NCBI RefSeq assembly: GCF_900635815.1
Contig: NZ_LR134173.1
Span: forward strand, 533,501-597,500
Source: Legionella cherrii
Lineage (GTDB): Bacteria; Pseudomonadota; Gammaproteobacteria; Legionellales; Legionellaceae
DNA length: 64,000 nucleotides
Reading direction: 5' to 3'
Of this stretch, positions 16,644-25,642 are shown piece by piece (position 1 is the stretch's first letter; every line of letters begins with the position of its first letter). Both the position numbers and the translations under genes were made by a program. The notes beneath the pieces were generated by a model that saw nothing but the letters and a program-made list of their open reading frames with translations, was not told the origin of the DNA and did no database searches.

Positions 16644-16692
16644 ACCTAAGGCCAACTCTTTCCTGATCTATAGGGAAGAGTTGGCCTTAGGT
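16644..16692 (-). terminator. 17-bp perfect hairpin downstream of istB
   Basis: ACCTAAGGCCAACTCTT (16644-16660) pairs perfectly with AAGAGTTGGCCTTAGGT (16676-16692) around a 15-base loop. It lies 24 bases past the istB stop inside the IS. It can end istAB transcription or block read-through into the element. There is no strong T-tract, so termination is inferred from position. Confidence 0.5.
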
Positions 16693-16716
16693 TGACAAGC
16701 CTTCACAGAAGGCGCG

Positions 16717-17493
16717 TCAGTCGGCGTTGATGGGCTCTACTTTATTCCTCTTGGCGCACTCACTACGGTAACTCGATGTATTGAGTTCAAGGATCACTGC
16801 ATGATGCACAAGCCTATCAATGGCGGCATTCGTAGTCATTTCATCTTTAAAGATGGAGTTCCATTTTGAGAATGGCAAATTACTGGTAATCAATAAACTG
16901 CGCATCTCATAACGTGCGGCCATCAGCGTGAATAGTACATCGGTTTCATGACGCTCAAAAGGGACATAAGAGATATCATCAATAATGAGCAACTCAAATC
17001 GGTCTAACTTTTTGATGAACTGCTCTAACTTCAATACCTGCTTCGCTTGCAGCAGTTGCTGGACAAGACTCGCTGCAGTGTAAAAACAAACTCGTCTTCC
17101 GGACAAACACCATTCACGTGCAAGCCCTATACTTAAGTGGGTTTTTCCAGTACCTGGGTTTCCAAAAATTAATACATTGCCGTATCGGTCAATAAACTCC
17201 CCTTCGGCCAATTGAATAATTTGGCTTGGCGCAAGCCCAGGAATACGAGTCATATCAAAATCAGACAGTAACTTGTCGCGCGGTAATTGAGCTGATTTGA
17301 CGAGCTTATCTATCTTTTTTTGCATGCGATAATCGCTTTCTCTTTGCAGAATTTCATAAAAGAATTCAACATGAGACAGTTTTTCTTTCTCACAACGCTG
17401 TGCCACCTCCAGATAATCTTTAAGGCAAATAGGTAATTTTAAATTGGACAGCAGTTGATTTAAATTATGAGTTAAATTCAAATTGATGTTCAT
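16717..17493 (-). CDS. istB: IstB, AAA+ transposition helper of the IS21 element
   Basis: A 258-residue AAA+ ATPase that selects the target DNA and activates IstA. It shows Walker A GNPGTGKTH (about residues 111-119), Walker B FELLIIDDISYVPF, and the DnaC/DnaA-like ALMAARYEMRSLLITSNLPFSKW segment (sensor region TSNLP). It is the second gene of the IS21 operon, only two bases after istA. Confidence 0.94.
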   Translation of the reverse strand: MNINLNLTHNLNQLLSNLKLPICLKDYLEVAQRCEKEKLSHVEFFYEILQRESDYRMQKKIDKLVKSAQLPRDKLLSDFDMTRIPGLAPSQIIQLAEGEFIDRYGNVLIFGNPGTGKTHLSIGLAREWCLSGRRVCFYTAASLVQQLLQAKQVLKLEQFIKKLDRFELLIIDDISYVPFERHETDVLFTLMAARYEMRSLLITSNLPFSKWNSIFKDEMTTNAAIDRLVHHAVILELNTSSYRSECAKRNKVEPINAD

Positions 17494-17495
17494 GC

Positions 17496-18968
17496 TTAGT
17501 GACTCCTGTAGGAGGTCAATAAGTTGTCATAATCAGCCAGGTTTGGCTCCATGACGTGAACAGCTCTTTTCTCTTTTTGGTAGACATCGATTAACTCCTT
17601 AACCCGTTCCAGAAGAGGGATTTCGCGTGCCTCAAGCAATAACTCAAGGGCAAGAGCAACTTGCTGTTCTGATTGAATTTTTGCTAACTGCAGAATCTTT
17701 AAATAGACTCTATCAGCACTAGCTGGCCGCTTGTTGCAAAGCTCATCATAAGCCTTACGAAAGCAGCTCCTGGGGAAAAAGGCTCCTTGGTAACGATAAT
17801 TAGCAAAAGCAGATGGCTTTCGAACTAAAGCATCAATAAGGTGTCTGTAGTTAATCCCTTCAAGCCCATCACCATAGTTTCTTGGCATGACCTGCAGTTG
17901 TTTGTTGCCATAGAACAAGATGATTTCTTCAGGATAAATATAAGCTTTTAATGTATAGTGAATTAGCCTGCTGGGGACGCTATAAGGCTTATCCAGAAGC
18001 TGGATAATGCTGCCTGAGCTCACGCGTGCAGTAACAATTTCAGGTGAATTCCATTTTCTATCAGGAAGCTCTTGCAGTAGCTCCTCTTCTTGCTCAAACT
18101 GAGCCATCCGGTATTTGTTGCGCCCATCAACTATTTTCTGCAAAAACTCAATATAATCTTTTTGAGTTAGGAAATCACGAGAGCCACGCACCATCAAGGT
18201 CTGGTCAATCGCGTTTTTCAACAAATCATGGCTTTTTTCTATAGAGCCATTTTCATGGCTTACTCCAGGATTATTAGTAGTTGGTTTGATTTGGTAATGA
18301 GCCATAACCATTTGCCAACGCTCGGTGAACTCGCGCCTACTCCCCATCGCTTTAGTTGCTGCAGTGAGGTTATCTGTACGATGCTCACCGGCGACATAAC
18401 CTAGTTCCCATACTGCCTTTTCAAAACCACTGACTAAACTTTCAAAGCTTTCGCTGAAACATACTTTAATCGACTCCCAGCGTGAATACGTCAGGATAAA
18501 ATGAAAAAGGAGGTGCTTAAATGGTTGGCCATTAATGGTGATGTTAAGTGAGTTCATGCACGTAAAATCAGACTGGCTTTGCTTACCTGGTTGAATATGT
18601 TGCCTGAAAATAACCGCTTGTTCGGCTCCAAAGGCAGCCCGCCAATCGCGAACCCGTCGTTGCAATGTACGTAAATGGCTTTGATTATATTGTTCTGGGG
18701 CACGTGCCATAAGATAATTAAGCAGTGTCTTGGCTTCTAGCCCTGGTGCACCCTCCAGCATTTTTGCAAGCTCATCCCAAACATCAGAGAACGCATCAAC
18801 TCGGGTTTTCCAAGTATGTGGCTTGCTCATCTCTGACGGCAGTTGACCACTCTTAATATATTTCCTTGCTGTATTAGCTGACATTCCTGATTTTGCGGCA
18901 GATACTTCCTGGTTATGTTTTTTTAGTTTTTTCATGAGTAATTTTACCTGCTGATTGGTTATTGTCAT
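17496..18968 (-). CDS. istA: IstA, IS21-family transposase
   Basis: A 490-residue transposase with an N-terminal helix-turn-helix (VSAAKSGMSANTARKYIKSG) and an RNase-H-like rve core. The core runs from QSDFTCMNSLNI (first Asp) through the GEHRTDN region (second Asp) to GVSHENGSIEKSHDLLKNAI (Glu). I prefer the ATG at 18968 (MTITNQQV); the frame stays open back to a TTG at 19016. It sits in the same operon as istB. Confidence 0.93.
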   Translation of the reverse strand: MTITNQQVKLLMKKLKKHNQEVSAAKSGMSANTARKYIKSGQLPSEMSKPHTWKTRVDAFSDVWDELAKMLEGAPGLEAKTLLNYLMARAPEQYNQSHLRTLQRRVRDWRAAFGAEQAVIFRQHIQPGKQSQSDFTCMNSLNITINGQPFKHLLFHFILTYSRWESIKVCFSESFESLVSGFEKAVWELGYVAGEHRTDNLTAATKAMGSRREFTERWQMVMAHYQIKPTTNNPGVSHENGSIEKSHDLLKNAIDQTLMVRGSRDFLTQKDYIEFLQKIVDGRNKYRMAQFEQEEELLQELPDRKWNSPEIVTARVSSGSIIQLLDKPYSVPSRLIHYTLKAYIYPEEIILFYGNKQLQVMPRNYGDGLEGINYRHLIDALVRKPSAFANYRYQGAFFPRSCFRKAYDELCNKRPASADRVYLKILQLAKIQSEQQVALALELLLEAREIPLLERVKELIDVYQKEKRAVHVMEPNLADYDNLLTSYRSH

Positions 18969-19224
18969 TCGCCAAGAAGTCCCTTTGTCGATTTTTAAAA
19001 AAGACAATCTAATCAACTAATAATAGGTGACTAATAGAACTTTTGACTAACCAGCAGAAAAGGGAATTTTAAGGGGGTATTTTTGCTTCCGAAAAAACGC
19101 AATTTTAATTGTCGCTACACAAACCACCCAGATTTCAAAAAACGGCTGGAAGTTTTAATTTACTCTCAAAGTGATTGTTGCATTTTGAGAAAAGATCTTA
19201 CGGATGCTCACAGCAGTACTATTA

Positions 19225-20778
19225 CTCGATGATCGACATTTTTTATATTGACATTCGCTCTAATCCCCACTCAAGCAGATTTTTGGTATTTTAAACTTTC
19301 AGAAGGTCCTAATTTTCCCAAGTCTCTACCACTCATATGTTTCGCTGATTGTCGCAAGGGAATAACTTCAGCAACCTTTGCAGAAATAGAATTAATGAGA
19401 GGATTCGCTTTATCAGATGATACCAAGGATTGAATGGACTCTTATTACAGCGTTGATTCTTTCTAAGTCTCGCAGACTACCTACAGTTAATGCAGGTAGC
19501 TTGTTATCTACCAAGGCTTTCTGTTGTGGATGTAAGAGTAGGCAGTGGTCAGACAACAGGCTCAGTATCAGGCCTTGGCTTGATCCATCTTCACCTTGCT
19601 GCTTGGCTAACTGGCACCACCCTTCATACCCCTTCCAGTCTTGAATAAAAACCTCTGCGAGCCAACGAAGAGTATATGCTGAAGCAATATCAGTCAATCT
19701 CCAGGTCAAATCCGAAGCAACTAAATAGCGGTAATTTTCTTCACCTTCATATTTGATGGCTACGATATAGCGTTTACAACCGTGAGCTTTAAGAAGTAGC
19801 CGAGCTCCATCTAGAGTAACTAACTGGTTTACCGTACCTCGAATAGCCATTTCTCGACAAGTACCATATGAGTAGCGCTTAAAATATTCTGCAATGGTAA
19901 TCAACTTGCCGCGAGTTTTTATTTTTTGATTGTGTCTTACCTGAGAAATAACTTGTACACCCCATTGAGCACAAGCCTTGCAGAAGAATGTACTTGAGCC
20001 ATAAAGAGCATCTGCAAGAATACATTGGATTTTTATTTGGGGAAAAGACTTCCTAAATTCGAATAGTAGATTCAGTGCAATTTGGGCCTTAGTTGGATAT
20101 TTTTCATAGTTAGGGGTAGGCTTTTCCTCTCTTTGGTGTTTAGGTACTCCATTTTTCTTTTGTATGTTGTATGTCTTACGCCAGGAGGACATTTCTGGTT
20201 GAGGTTCATAAAATCCAAAACCTACGGGCATGGTCACTTTCTCTGTTATCAAAAGTAAAAGAACCAGTTCTTGGCCATTAAAATAGCCGCCTGTGCTTTT
20301 ATCTTTAGTTTTATGTGTTTTGCTAATCATCTTGGTATGCTTGCACCGTTTGTTTGCCGTATCATCAATCGCTAAAACACCATAGGTTATCCCATAACGA
20401 GACAGTATCATTTGGATACTAGATTGGAGCAAAGTTGACCAGCTTATTTTGGCTCGTCTAAACATCTTTGAAAGAGCACTGGCCTTGTATCCTCCAATTG
20501 TCATTCGTTCTATGCGTTGCCAGCAAACCGAGTTTGTAATTAAAATACCCGTCAAACATAAAGCAAGCCAACCCCTTTGGGTAAGCGTAAGCTTTTTTCC
20601 ATAGTGAGTATTTAGGGATTCATTGAGTTGCTCAATAAATTCTTGGCATAACGATAACGGCTTTAGACAAAACATCCTGTAACTACTGCTTATTTTTTAA
20701 AGGGCTTGAAATCTAGCCTAGTTCTAAGTCATGAGCAAGGTCTAGTATGTGTCAACATAAAAAATGTCGATCATCGAG
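19225..20778 (-). mobile_element. IS4/IS701-like insertion sequence, intact copy
   Basis: A 1554-bp element ending in CTCGATGATCGACATTTTTT at 19225 and its inverse at 20778. The repeat continues with TATATTGACA at one end and TATGTTGACA at the other. The left flank is TATTA (19220-19224). The matching TATTA (21001-21005) lies beyond an adjacent remnant of a second copy, so the pair entered as, or rearranged into, a compound structure. The family was judged from the transposase only. Confidence 0.85.
19413..20675 (-). CDS. DDE transposase, IS4/IS701-like
   Basis: A 420-residue transposase with GVLAIDDTANKR (first Asp), CILADALYGSSTFF (second Asp) and TLRWLAEVFIQDWKGYEG (catalytic Glu), plus the YLVASDLTW strand that precedes the Glu in IS4-type enzymes. 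The frame is intact. Its last nine codons (VHSILGII stop) lie inside the 0.2-kb segment that is repeated in inverted orientation at 20784-21000. The exact IS family needs a search; IS4 and IS701 are the closest fits by motif. Confidence 0.82.
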   Translation of the reverse strand: MFCLKPLSLCQEFIEQLNESLNTHYGKKLTLTQRGWLALCLTGILITNSVCWQRIERMTIGGYKASALSKMFRRAKISWSTLLQSSIQMILSRYGITYGVLAIDDTANKRCKHTKMISKTHKTKDKSTGGYFNGQELVLLLLITEKVTMPVGFGFYEPQPEMSSWRKTYNIQKKNGVPKHQREEKPTPNYEKYPTKAQIALNLLFEFRKSFPQIKIQCILADALYGSSTFFCKACAQWGVQVISQVRHNQKIKTRGKLITIAEYFKRYSYGTCREMAIRGTVNQLVTLDGARLLLKAHGCKRYIVAIKYEGEENYRYLVASDLTWRLTDIASAYTLRWLAEVFIQDWKGYEGWCQLAKQQGEDGSSQGLILSLLSDHCLLLHPQQKALVDNKLPALTVGSLRDLERINAVIRVHSILGII

Positions 20779-21000
20779 TAATAGAGTCCATTCAATCCGT
20801 GGTATCATCTGATAAAGCGAATCCTCTCATTAATTCTATTTCTGCAAAGGTTGCTGAAGTTATTCCCTTGCGACAATCAGCCAAACATATGAGTGGTAGA
20901 GACTTGGGAAAATTAGGACCTTCTGAAAGTTTAAAATACCAAAAATCTGCTTGAGTGGGGATTAGAGCGAATGTCAATATAAAAAATGTCGATCATCGAG
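20779..21000 (+). mobile_element. Remnant of a second copy of the IS4/IS701-like element
   Basis: About 220 bases, an inverted near-identical copy of the 3' end of the adjacent element (19225-19440). It encodes the transposase ending VHSIRGII plus stop in the opposite orientation and finishes with the same terminal repeat at 21000. It starts with TAATA, which is also found at that point of the intact transposase gene. This marks where the intact copy inserted into this older copy. The rest of the older copy is gone. Confidence 0.8.
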
Positions 21001-21031
21001 TATTAAAGAGATAGTTGATTTTTATCGTTAA

Positions 21032-21247
21032 CTCTATTTCAATCGGTTCCCGCATAATGAATTAATTTTTATCCAATTTTTTGGGGCGCCATTGGGGCAT
21101 TAAATTAAAATTTGGGGCTTTTTTGGGACATTTTGTAGACAATGATAGACCATGAAATACAACATAAAAATCAATGAAAACCCGCGCAATGCATTGATTT
21201 TATTGGGTTTATGATGGTCTTTGGTGGTCAGAAATGGTTTGAATAAT
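21032..21247. other. Right end of the integrated element next to ssrA, with TTGGGGC direct repeats
   Basis: No gene. TTGGGGC occurs at 21081-21087, 21092-21098 and 21112-21118, and a weaker TTTGGGAC follows near 21123. Closely spaced short direct repeats beside an integration site resemble arm-type binding sites for a tyrosine integrase. The stretch stops where the tmRNA 3' end begins, which is the expected attachment core. This is inference from layout; the other end of the element is outside the window. Confidence 0.45.
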
Positions 21248-21652
21248 TGGTGGAGGCGGCGGGAATCGAACCCGCGTCCGCAAATCCTCTGCCTTCAGCT
21301 CTACATGCGTAGCCGTGTCTTTTGATTTAACTGTGCATTCTCCGACGGGCAGGATACTACACAGCGATTCCCTGAATTTCGCATCTTAATACGGGATGGA
21401 TTAAGACACTAGCTTATCTCTTATGACCGTTGATTCGATACCGATAAGCGGGCTCGGTCGAACGGGATACTGGGTTTATTGGCCAGTACACAGTGATGGT
21501 TTAACTAAAGTGCTTATTAGGCAGCGATAGCTTCCCCACCAGCAAAGTTTTCATCGTTTGCATTTATATTTAGTTGAGTCTGATTTACGAGAGTTCTCAT
21601 TCTCGGCATGCACCTCTGGTTTTGCAACCCACGTCGAAGCCAGGTCGCCCCC
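21248..21652 (-). ncRNA. ssrA: Transfer-messenger RNA (tmRNA)
   Basis: The RNA begins GGGGGCGACCTGGCTTCGAC and ends GGTTCGATTCCCGCCGCCTC followed by CACCA, the tRNA-Ala-like part of tmRNA. The internal frame GCAAACGATGAAAACTTTGC and onward encodes the tag ANDENFAGGEAIAA followed by TAATAA. I know this tag from Legionella. It rescues stalled ribosomes and marks the truncated protein for proteolysis. Its 3' end is a well-known target for integrating elements and borders the ICE here. Confidence 0.97.
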
Positions 21653-21770
21653 AATCTGTACATTTTAAGTATAACATAAAATGGTCGCAGATGAGCAGCT
21701 TTTCTTGTGAAAATTCATTGTGATTTAGAAAGGTTCCTGGGCTAAAGCCTCGCTTTCGCCCAGTGTCTCA

Positions 21771-23789
21771 TTACCCCTGAATGCCATTGTGGCGTAGCAA
21801 CGCATCCACTGTTGCAGGACGTCCTCTGAACTCTTTATAAGCCTCAGCGGCTTTCTTCGAACTGCCTGCTTCTAATATGTAATGCAGGAAATCATGCCCT
21901 GTTTTGGAGTTTAATACGCCTTCTTCTTCAAAACGGGAAAAAGCATCGCTGGATAAAACTTCGGCCCAACTGTAACTGTAGTAGCCTGCAGCATATCCCC
22001 CACCAAAGATATGGCTAAAGCTCTGGGGAAAACGATTGTAAGGAACCACAGGAACCACACAGGTTTTAGAACGTACATCAGCCAGAATGTCATCAACCAA
22101 TGATTTACGATTCGGAACATATTCCTGATGAATACGAAAATCAAATACTGAAAACTCCATCTGCCGTAACATGGCCATAGCGGATTGGAAATTTTTGGCG
22201 GCAATCAGACGTTCAAAAAGTGAATCAGGGAGTGGCTCCCCAGTATCCACATGTGCAGTTAAAGCAGCCAAGCCGCTTTTCTCCCAACACCAGTTTTCAA
22301 AAAATTGGCTGGGTAATTCCACTGCATCCCATTCCACGCCATTAATGCCTGAGGCGCCGAGATAATCGACCTGAGTTAAAATGTGATGCAAGCAATGACC
22401 AAATTCGTGGAATAAAGTCACCACCTCTTCATGGGAGAGCATCGCAGGCTTATTGGCTGATGCCTTGGCAAAATTACACGTTAATGTCGCAATGGGTAAC
22501 TGGACGGTACCATCTTCCAACCTTCTGCGGCTTTGTAATGAATCCATCCATGCGCCACTGTGTTTGTTGGGTCTGGCAAATAAATCGGTAAACACATAAC
22601 CACGAACATTGTTGTGTTCGTCGACCACGCAATAGCATTGTACGTCTTTATGCCATATATCAACGCCCTTTATTTCTTCAATCGACATCCCGTAGAGCTT
22701 TTTAACTAAATCAAATAGTCCCTGCATGACTTTGGGTTGAGGGAAATAGGGACGCAAATCTTCCTGTGAGAGAGTAAATAAAGCTTGTCTGCGTTTTTCA
22801 GACAAATACCCTATATCCCAAGGCTTGACCGGATTGAGCTGATATTTTTCTGCGGCAAATTGTTCCAACTGTTTAAACTCAGTTGTTGCCTGGGTATGTA
22901 TTCTGCCCACCAAATCGTCCATAAAATCGCGCACTTGCTGGGTTGATTCGGCCATTTTTGTTGCGATTGATAGTTCTGCATAATTATTAAAACCCAACAA
23001 CTTGGCCTTTTCATCGCGTAATGCCAAAATTTCCTGAATCAAGGGCGTATTGTCATAAGTACCCGCATGTGGGCCCTGATCTGAGGCTCTGGTAATATAA
23101 GCTTGGTACATTTCTTCACGTAATGCGCGATCTTCCGCATAGGTCATCACGGCTTGATAACAGGGGTACTCCAAGGTCAGCACATGTCCTTTGAGGCCTT
23201 TTTCTGCGGCAACTTCTTTCGCAGTATGTAACGCATGCTCTGGTAGTCCTGCCAAACGTGCGGGGTCTTTAATATGTAACGTAAAAGCTTGAGTTGCATC
23301 CAAAATATTGTGTTCAAATTGATTGGTCAGATCGTCAAGACGTGTCTGAATTGCTTCAAATCGTTTTTTATGTTCTTTATCCAAAGCAACGCCCGATAAT
23401 TCAAAATCACGCAAACTATCAGCAATTATTTTTTGCTGCACTGGATTCAAAGTATGGAGATCGATTGATTTAATGGCTTCATACAAGTCATGGTTATGAC
23501 CCATTGCAGACTCATAAGCTGAGAGTAAGGGCAAACAGGCATCATAGCATTGACGCAACTCAGGAGAGTCCATCACACCATGCAAATGAGACAGCGGAGA
23601 CCAAAAACGTTCCAGCTCATCAGCCATATCATCTAAAGGGTACATTAAATTGTCCCAGGTATAATGAGGATTTTCTTTGAGCAAACGGTCAACCTGCTCC
23701 AAATGCTTTTTTAAGATGGCATCAAGATGCGATTGAAAGTGATTCACATCAAGATGGCTAAATTGGGGTAATCCGACTGGCGCTGACAT
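21771..23789 (-). CDS. prlC: Oligopeptidase A, M3-family metallopeptidase
   Basis: A 672-residue cytosolic zinc endopeptidase that degrades signal peptides and short oligopeptides. The zinc motif HEFGH lies at about residues 461-465 (LFHEFGHCLHHIL), with the downstream GVEWDAVELPSQFFENW segment supplying the third ligand Glu. The length and the C-terminal FGGGYAAGYYSYSWAEVLSSD region are typical of PrlC/OpdA. There is no signal peptide. A CTGGGC/GCCCAG hairpin lies just past its stop (21737-21763). Confidence 0.95.
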   Translation of the reverse strand: MSAPVGLPQFSHLDVNHFQSHLDAILKKHLEQVDRLLKENPHYTWDNLMYPLDDMADELERFWSPLSHLHGVMDSPELRQCYDACLPLLSAYESAMGHNHDLYEAIKSIDLHTLNPVQQKIIADSLRDFELSGVALDKEHKKRFEAIQTRLDDLTNQFEHNILDATQAFTLHIKDPARLAGLPEHALHTAKEVAAEKGLKGHVLTLEYPCYQAVMTYAEDRALREEMYQAYITRASDQGPHAGTYDNTPLIQEILALRDEKAKLLGFNNYAELSIATKMAESTQQVRDFMDDLVGRIHTQATTEFKQLEQFAAEKYQLNPVKPWDIGYLSEKRRQALFTLSQEDLRPYFPQPKVMQGLFDLVKKLYGMSIEEIKGVDIWHKDVQCYCVVDEHNNVRGYVFTDLFARPNKHSGAWMDSLQSRRRLEDGTVQLPIATLTCNFAKASANKPAMLSHEEVVTLFHEFGHCLHHILTQVDYLGASGINGVEWDAVELPSQFFENWCWEKSGLAALTAHVDTGEPLPDSLFERLIAAKNFQSAMAMLRQMEFSVFDFRIHQEYVPNRKSLVDDILADVRSKTCVVPVVPYNRFPQSFSHIFGGGYAAGYYSYSWAEVLSSDAFSRFEEEGVLNSKTGHDFLHYILEAGSSKKAAEAYKEFRGRPATVDALLRHNGIQG

Positions 23790-23921
23790 GCTTTACCTTT
23801 GAAAATGAATACAAGACCTAAAGCATAACATTCAATTAATAAAGGCTCTATACCCAAAATGAGATCATTGATGGAGCCGCGGGGCGTGCAGCCAAAACCG
23901 CGACCTTTCTATAAGGGCTGA

Positions 23922-25244
23922 TTATTGAAGACAACAAGATGATTCATCCAGTTGCATCTCGTCTTCTTCATCAGAAATCTTATCTAACTCTATGATTGCT
24001 GGTTCTTTATTGCCGAAAAATCCCAGCTTTGATAATGCGGATTGGCGATCGATTGTATCTTTGGGGCGACTCTCGTTAATCGAGTCGATTAGAGCAAAAT
24101 TAACAAAACAAATCACCACCAGGGCAATGGCACCAAGGACAGGAATAATGGGATTTGCTGCAAAAATGGGAAGCGCACAACACATAGCCAGGAAAATGAG
24201 CGTGGTCGTCGTTAAATGCGAGCCAAGTCGAAATTGCTCAAATGCAATTTGCTTGTCTATTGCTTGAAGGTGTTCTTTTATTGCTCTTTGCTCTTTTAGA
24301 CTCGATGTCGTGCTTAACATGGTTGTATAGTGCGACCGTAGCTCAAATAAACGACTCAACTCAATATACGCTCGAGTCAACGACATGATGATGTCAAAAG
24401 CAAAAGCAGCAAGCGACAAATAAAAAGCAAATGGCGCCAAGGCGCCCACTAAATAATAACAATTAATAAATCCGGCGCTAAACCAAACAATATCATTACC
24501 TAATTCAAACCACCGACGTTTTATTTGCGCATTGAAACGAACAGTCCAACCCAAAGCTTCCTCTTCCTCCTCCATCCACCAACCCGGCACCGTATGTTTG
24601 AACACCACGAAGAAGTTGACCAATAAACGGGGTAGAAAGAAAATCCACGCTATTTGCGCAAGAATAGGGTCCAGAACATTATCCATTACACTGACAAAAT
24701 GAAGGTATGACTCTGATTTGGATATCCGGGAGATAAAATCTAAAGCACGTTTCGTACGTGTGAATAACAATCGAAACGGATTTGTCTCGACCGTCATATT
24801 GCGTATTTCTTGAGTAAACGAAAACTCGTCGAGTGCTTTAGGTTTTTTAGGGAAATTGGGTATTAACTGTGCGAGTAATTCACAATATAAATTTTGTTGC
24901 TGACGTAAGCGCGCCACTTCTCTTGGCACGATCAAATAGTGCGCGTAGATATGCTCCAAAAGTTCAGCCATCATCAATGCGGCAATCAGCTGCTCTTTGA
25001 GTTCCTCTCGATCGATTGGCGTCTCAGACTCAAACTTGGCATTTAGTTGTTGCCCCAAAAGACTATATTCCAGGTTGAGTACCAAATGAAGAGGGACTAT
25101 CTTACGATAAAAATCAGGACCTAACTTTTTAATGCTTTCTGTGAAGGTCCAATTCATAGGATTTTGCGCAGCCTGTGAGAAAGGAAGTTCAGAGAAGGTT
25201 TCTGCTAAAAAAGTTTCATGTAAATGTCGAATAAGTGGGGTCAT
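23922..25244 (-). CDS. Multi-pass membrane protein ending in a CaaX box
   Basis: A 440-residue protein of unknown function. The N-terminal 190 residues are soluble and helical. Hydrophobic segments follow at about 200-225, 265-305 and 355-400, and then an acidic tail (ISDEEDEMQLDESS). The last four residues are Cys-Cys-Leu-Gln, a plausible farnesylation box. Some Legionella Dot/Icm effectors are lipidated by the host in this way, and acidic tails are common in their secretion signals. I recognise no enzymatic motif. It could equally be a Legionella-specific inner-membrane protein whose CCLQ end is a coincidence. Confidence 0.6.
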   Translation of the reverse strand: MTPLIRHLHETFLAETFSELPFSQAAQNPMNWTFTESIKKLGPDFYRKIVPLHLVLNLEYSLLGQQLNAKFESETPIDREELKEQLIAALMMAELLEHIYAHYLIVPREVARLRQQQNLYCELLAQLIPNFPKKPKALDEFSFTQEIRNMTVETNPFRLLFTRTKRALDFISRISKSESYLHFVSVMDNVLDPILAQIAWIFFLPRLLVNFFVVFKHTVPGWWMEEEEEALGWTVRFNAQIKRRWFELGNDIVWFSAGFINCYYLVGALAPFAFYLSLAAFAFDIIMSLTRAYIELSRLFELRSHYTTMLSTTSSLKEQRAIKEHLQAIDKQIAFEQFRLGSHLTTTTLIFLAMCCALPIFAANPIIPVLGAIALVVICFVNFALIDSINESRPKDTIDRQSALSKLGFFGNKEPAIIELDKISDEEDEMQLDESSCCLQ

Positions 25245-25642
25245 GATGTCCTAAAATGAATTTTGGGATATCAAATGAACAATCTTATACTGCTCACTTG
25301 CTTATTGTCTATTAATAAATTCAAAAGTAAAAAAATAGGTCTGATTATATATAAATTTATACAAAAAGAAAATTTATGAACATTAGTCATACGGCTTGTT
25401 GTTTCTGTCAATCGATTCAGTACGCCTGGACTGGTTTTTATCACCCCAAAAATATCCATCAGCTATCTTATCGATCTATAATATAGTTACACAAATTTAT
25501 CGTTTTGGCATGCTCATTAAACACGGAAATAGAACAAAATTAAGTCTTTTTGCAAAATAATGATCAAAAATGCACTTATTTTCTTGCTGATTCATGTCTT
25601 CTGAGCGACAATATCACACCGAGTTAAGCACGAAGAGTACCC
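25245..25642. promoter_or_regulatory. Divergent intergenic region upstream of tkt
   Basis: A 398-base AT-rich gap between two divergent genes, so it must hold promoters for both. No convincing -35/-10 pair, operator or RNA structure could be singled out. The ribosome site of tkt is weak (GAAGAG about 8 bases before the ATG). Confidence 0.35.

Larger units (their letters stand above)
16468..19121 (-). mobile_element. IS21-family insertion sequence, intact
   Basis: A 2654-bp element with terminal inverted repeats TGTGTAGCGACAATTA at both ends, after which TTGCGTTT is also shared. It is flanked by the 5-bp duplication AACCA (16463-16467 and 19122-19126). It holds the istA-istB pair and a long hairpin behind istB. 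Removing it restores the reading frame of the disrupted host gene. Confidence 0.92.
15007..21031 (+). pseudogene. Small ICE gene disrupted by three insertion sequences
   Basis: The pieces at 15007-15036, 16373-16467, 19127-19224 and 21006-21031 join into one open frame of about 82 codons once each insertion is removed together with one copy of its target duplication. It begins MAQMPFITYSS (an alternative ATG lies at 15016), continues SISDGRTCNLIFAHLPQD, and ends STIKEIVDFYR before TAA at 21029-21031. Restoration of frame at all three junctions argues strongly that it was a real gene downstream of traM. I do not recognise the product. It is a small, mixed-charge protein with three Cys and no membrane segment. 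Confidence 0.72.

Noticed and set aside
19248..20977. Two nearly identical 61-codon ORFs facing each other
   Set aside because: They arise from the inverted 0.2-kb IS arms and are antisense to the transposase end, so they are not independent genes.
1..21247. Integrase or excisionase gene of the ICE
   Set aside because: No tyrosine or serine recombinase was found. All recombinase-like genes here are IS transposases.
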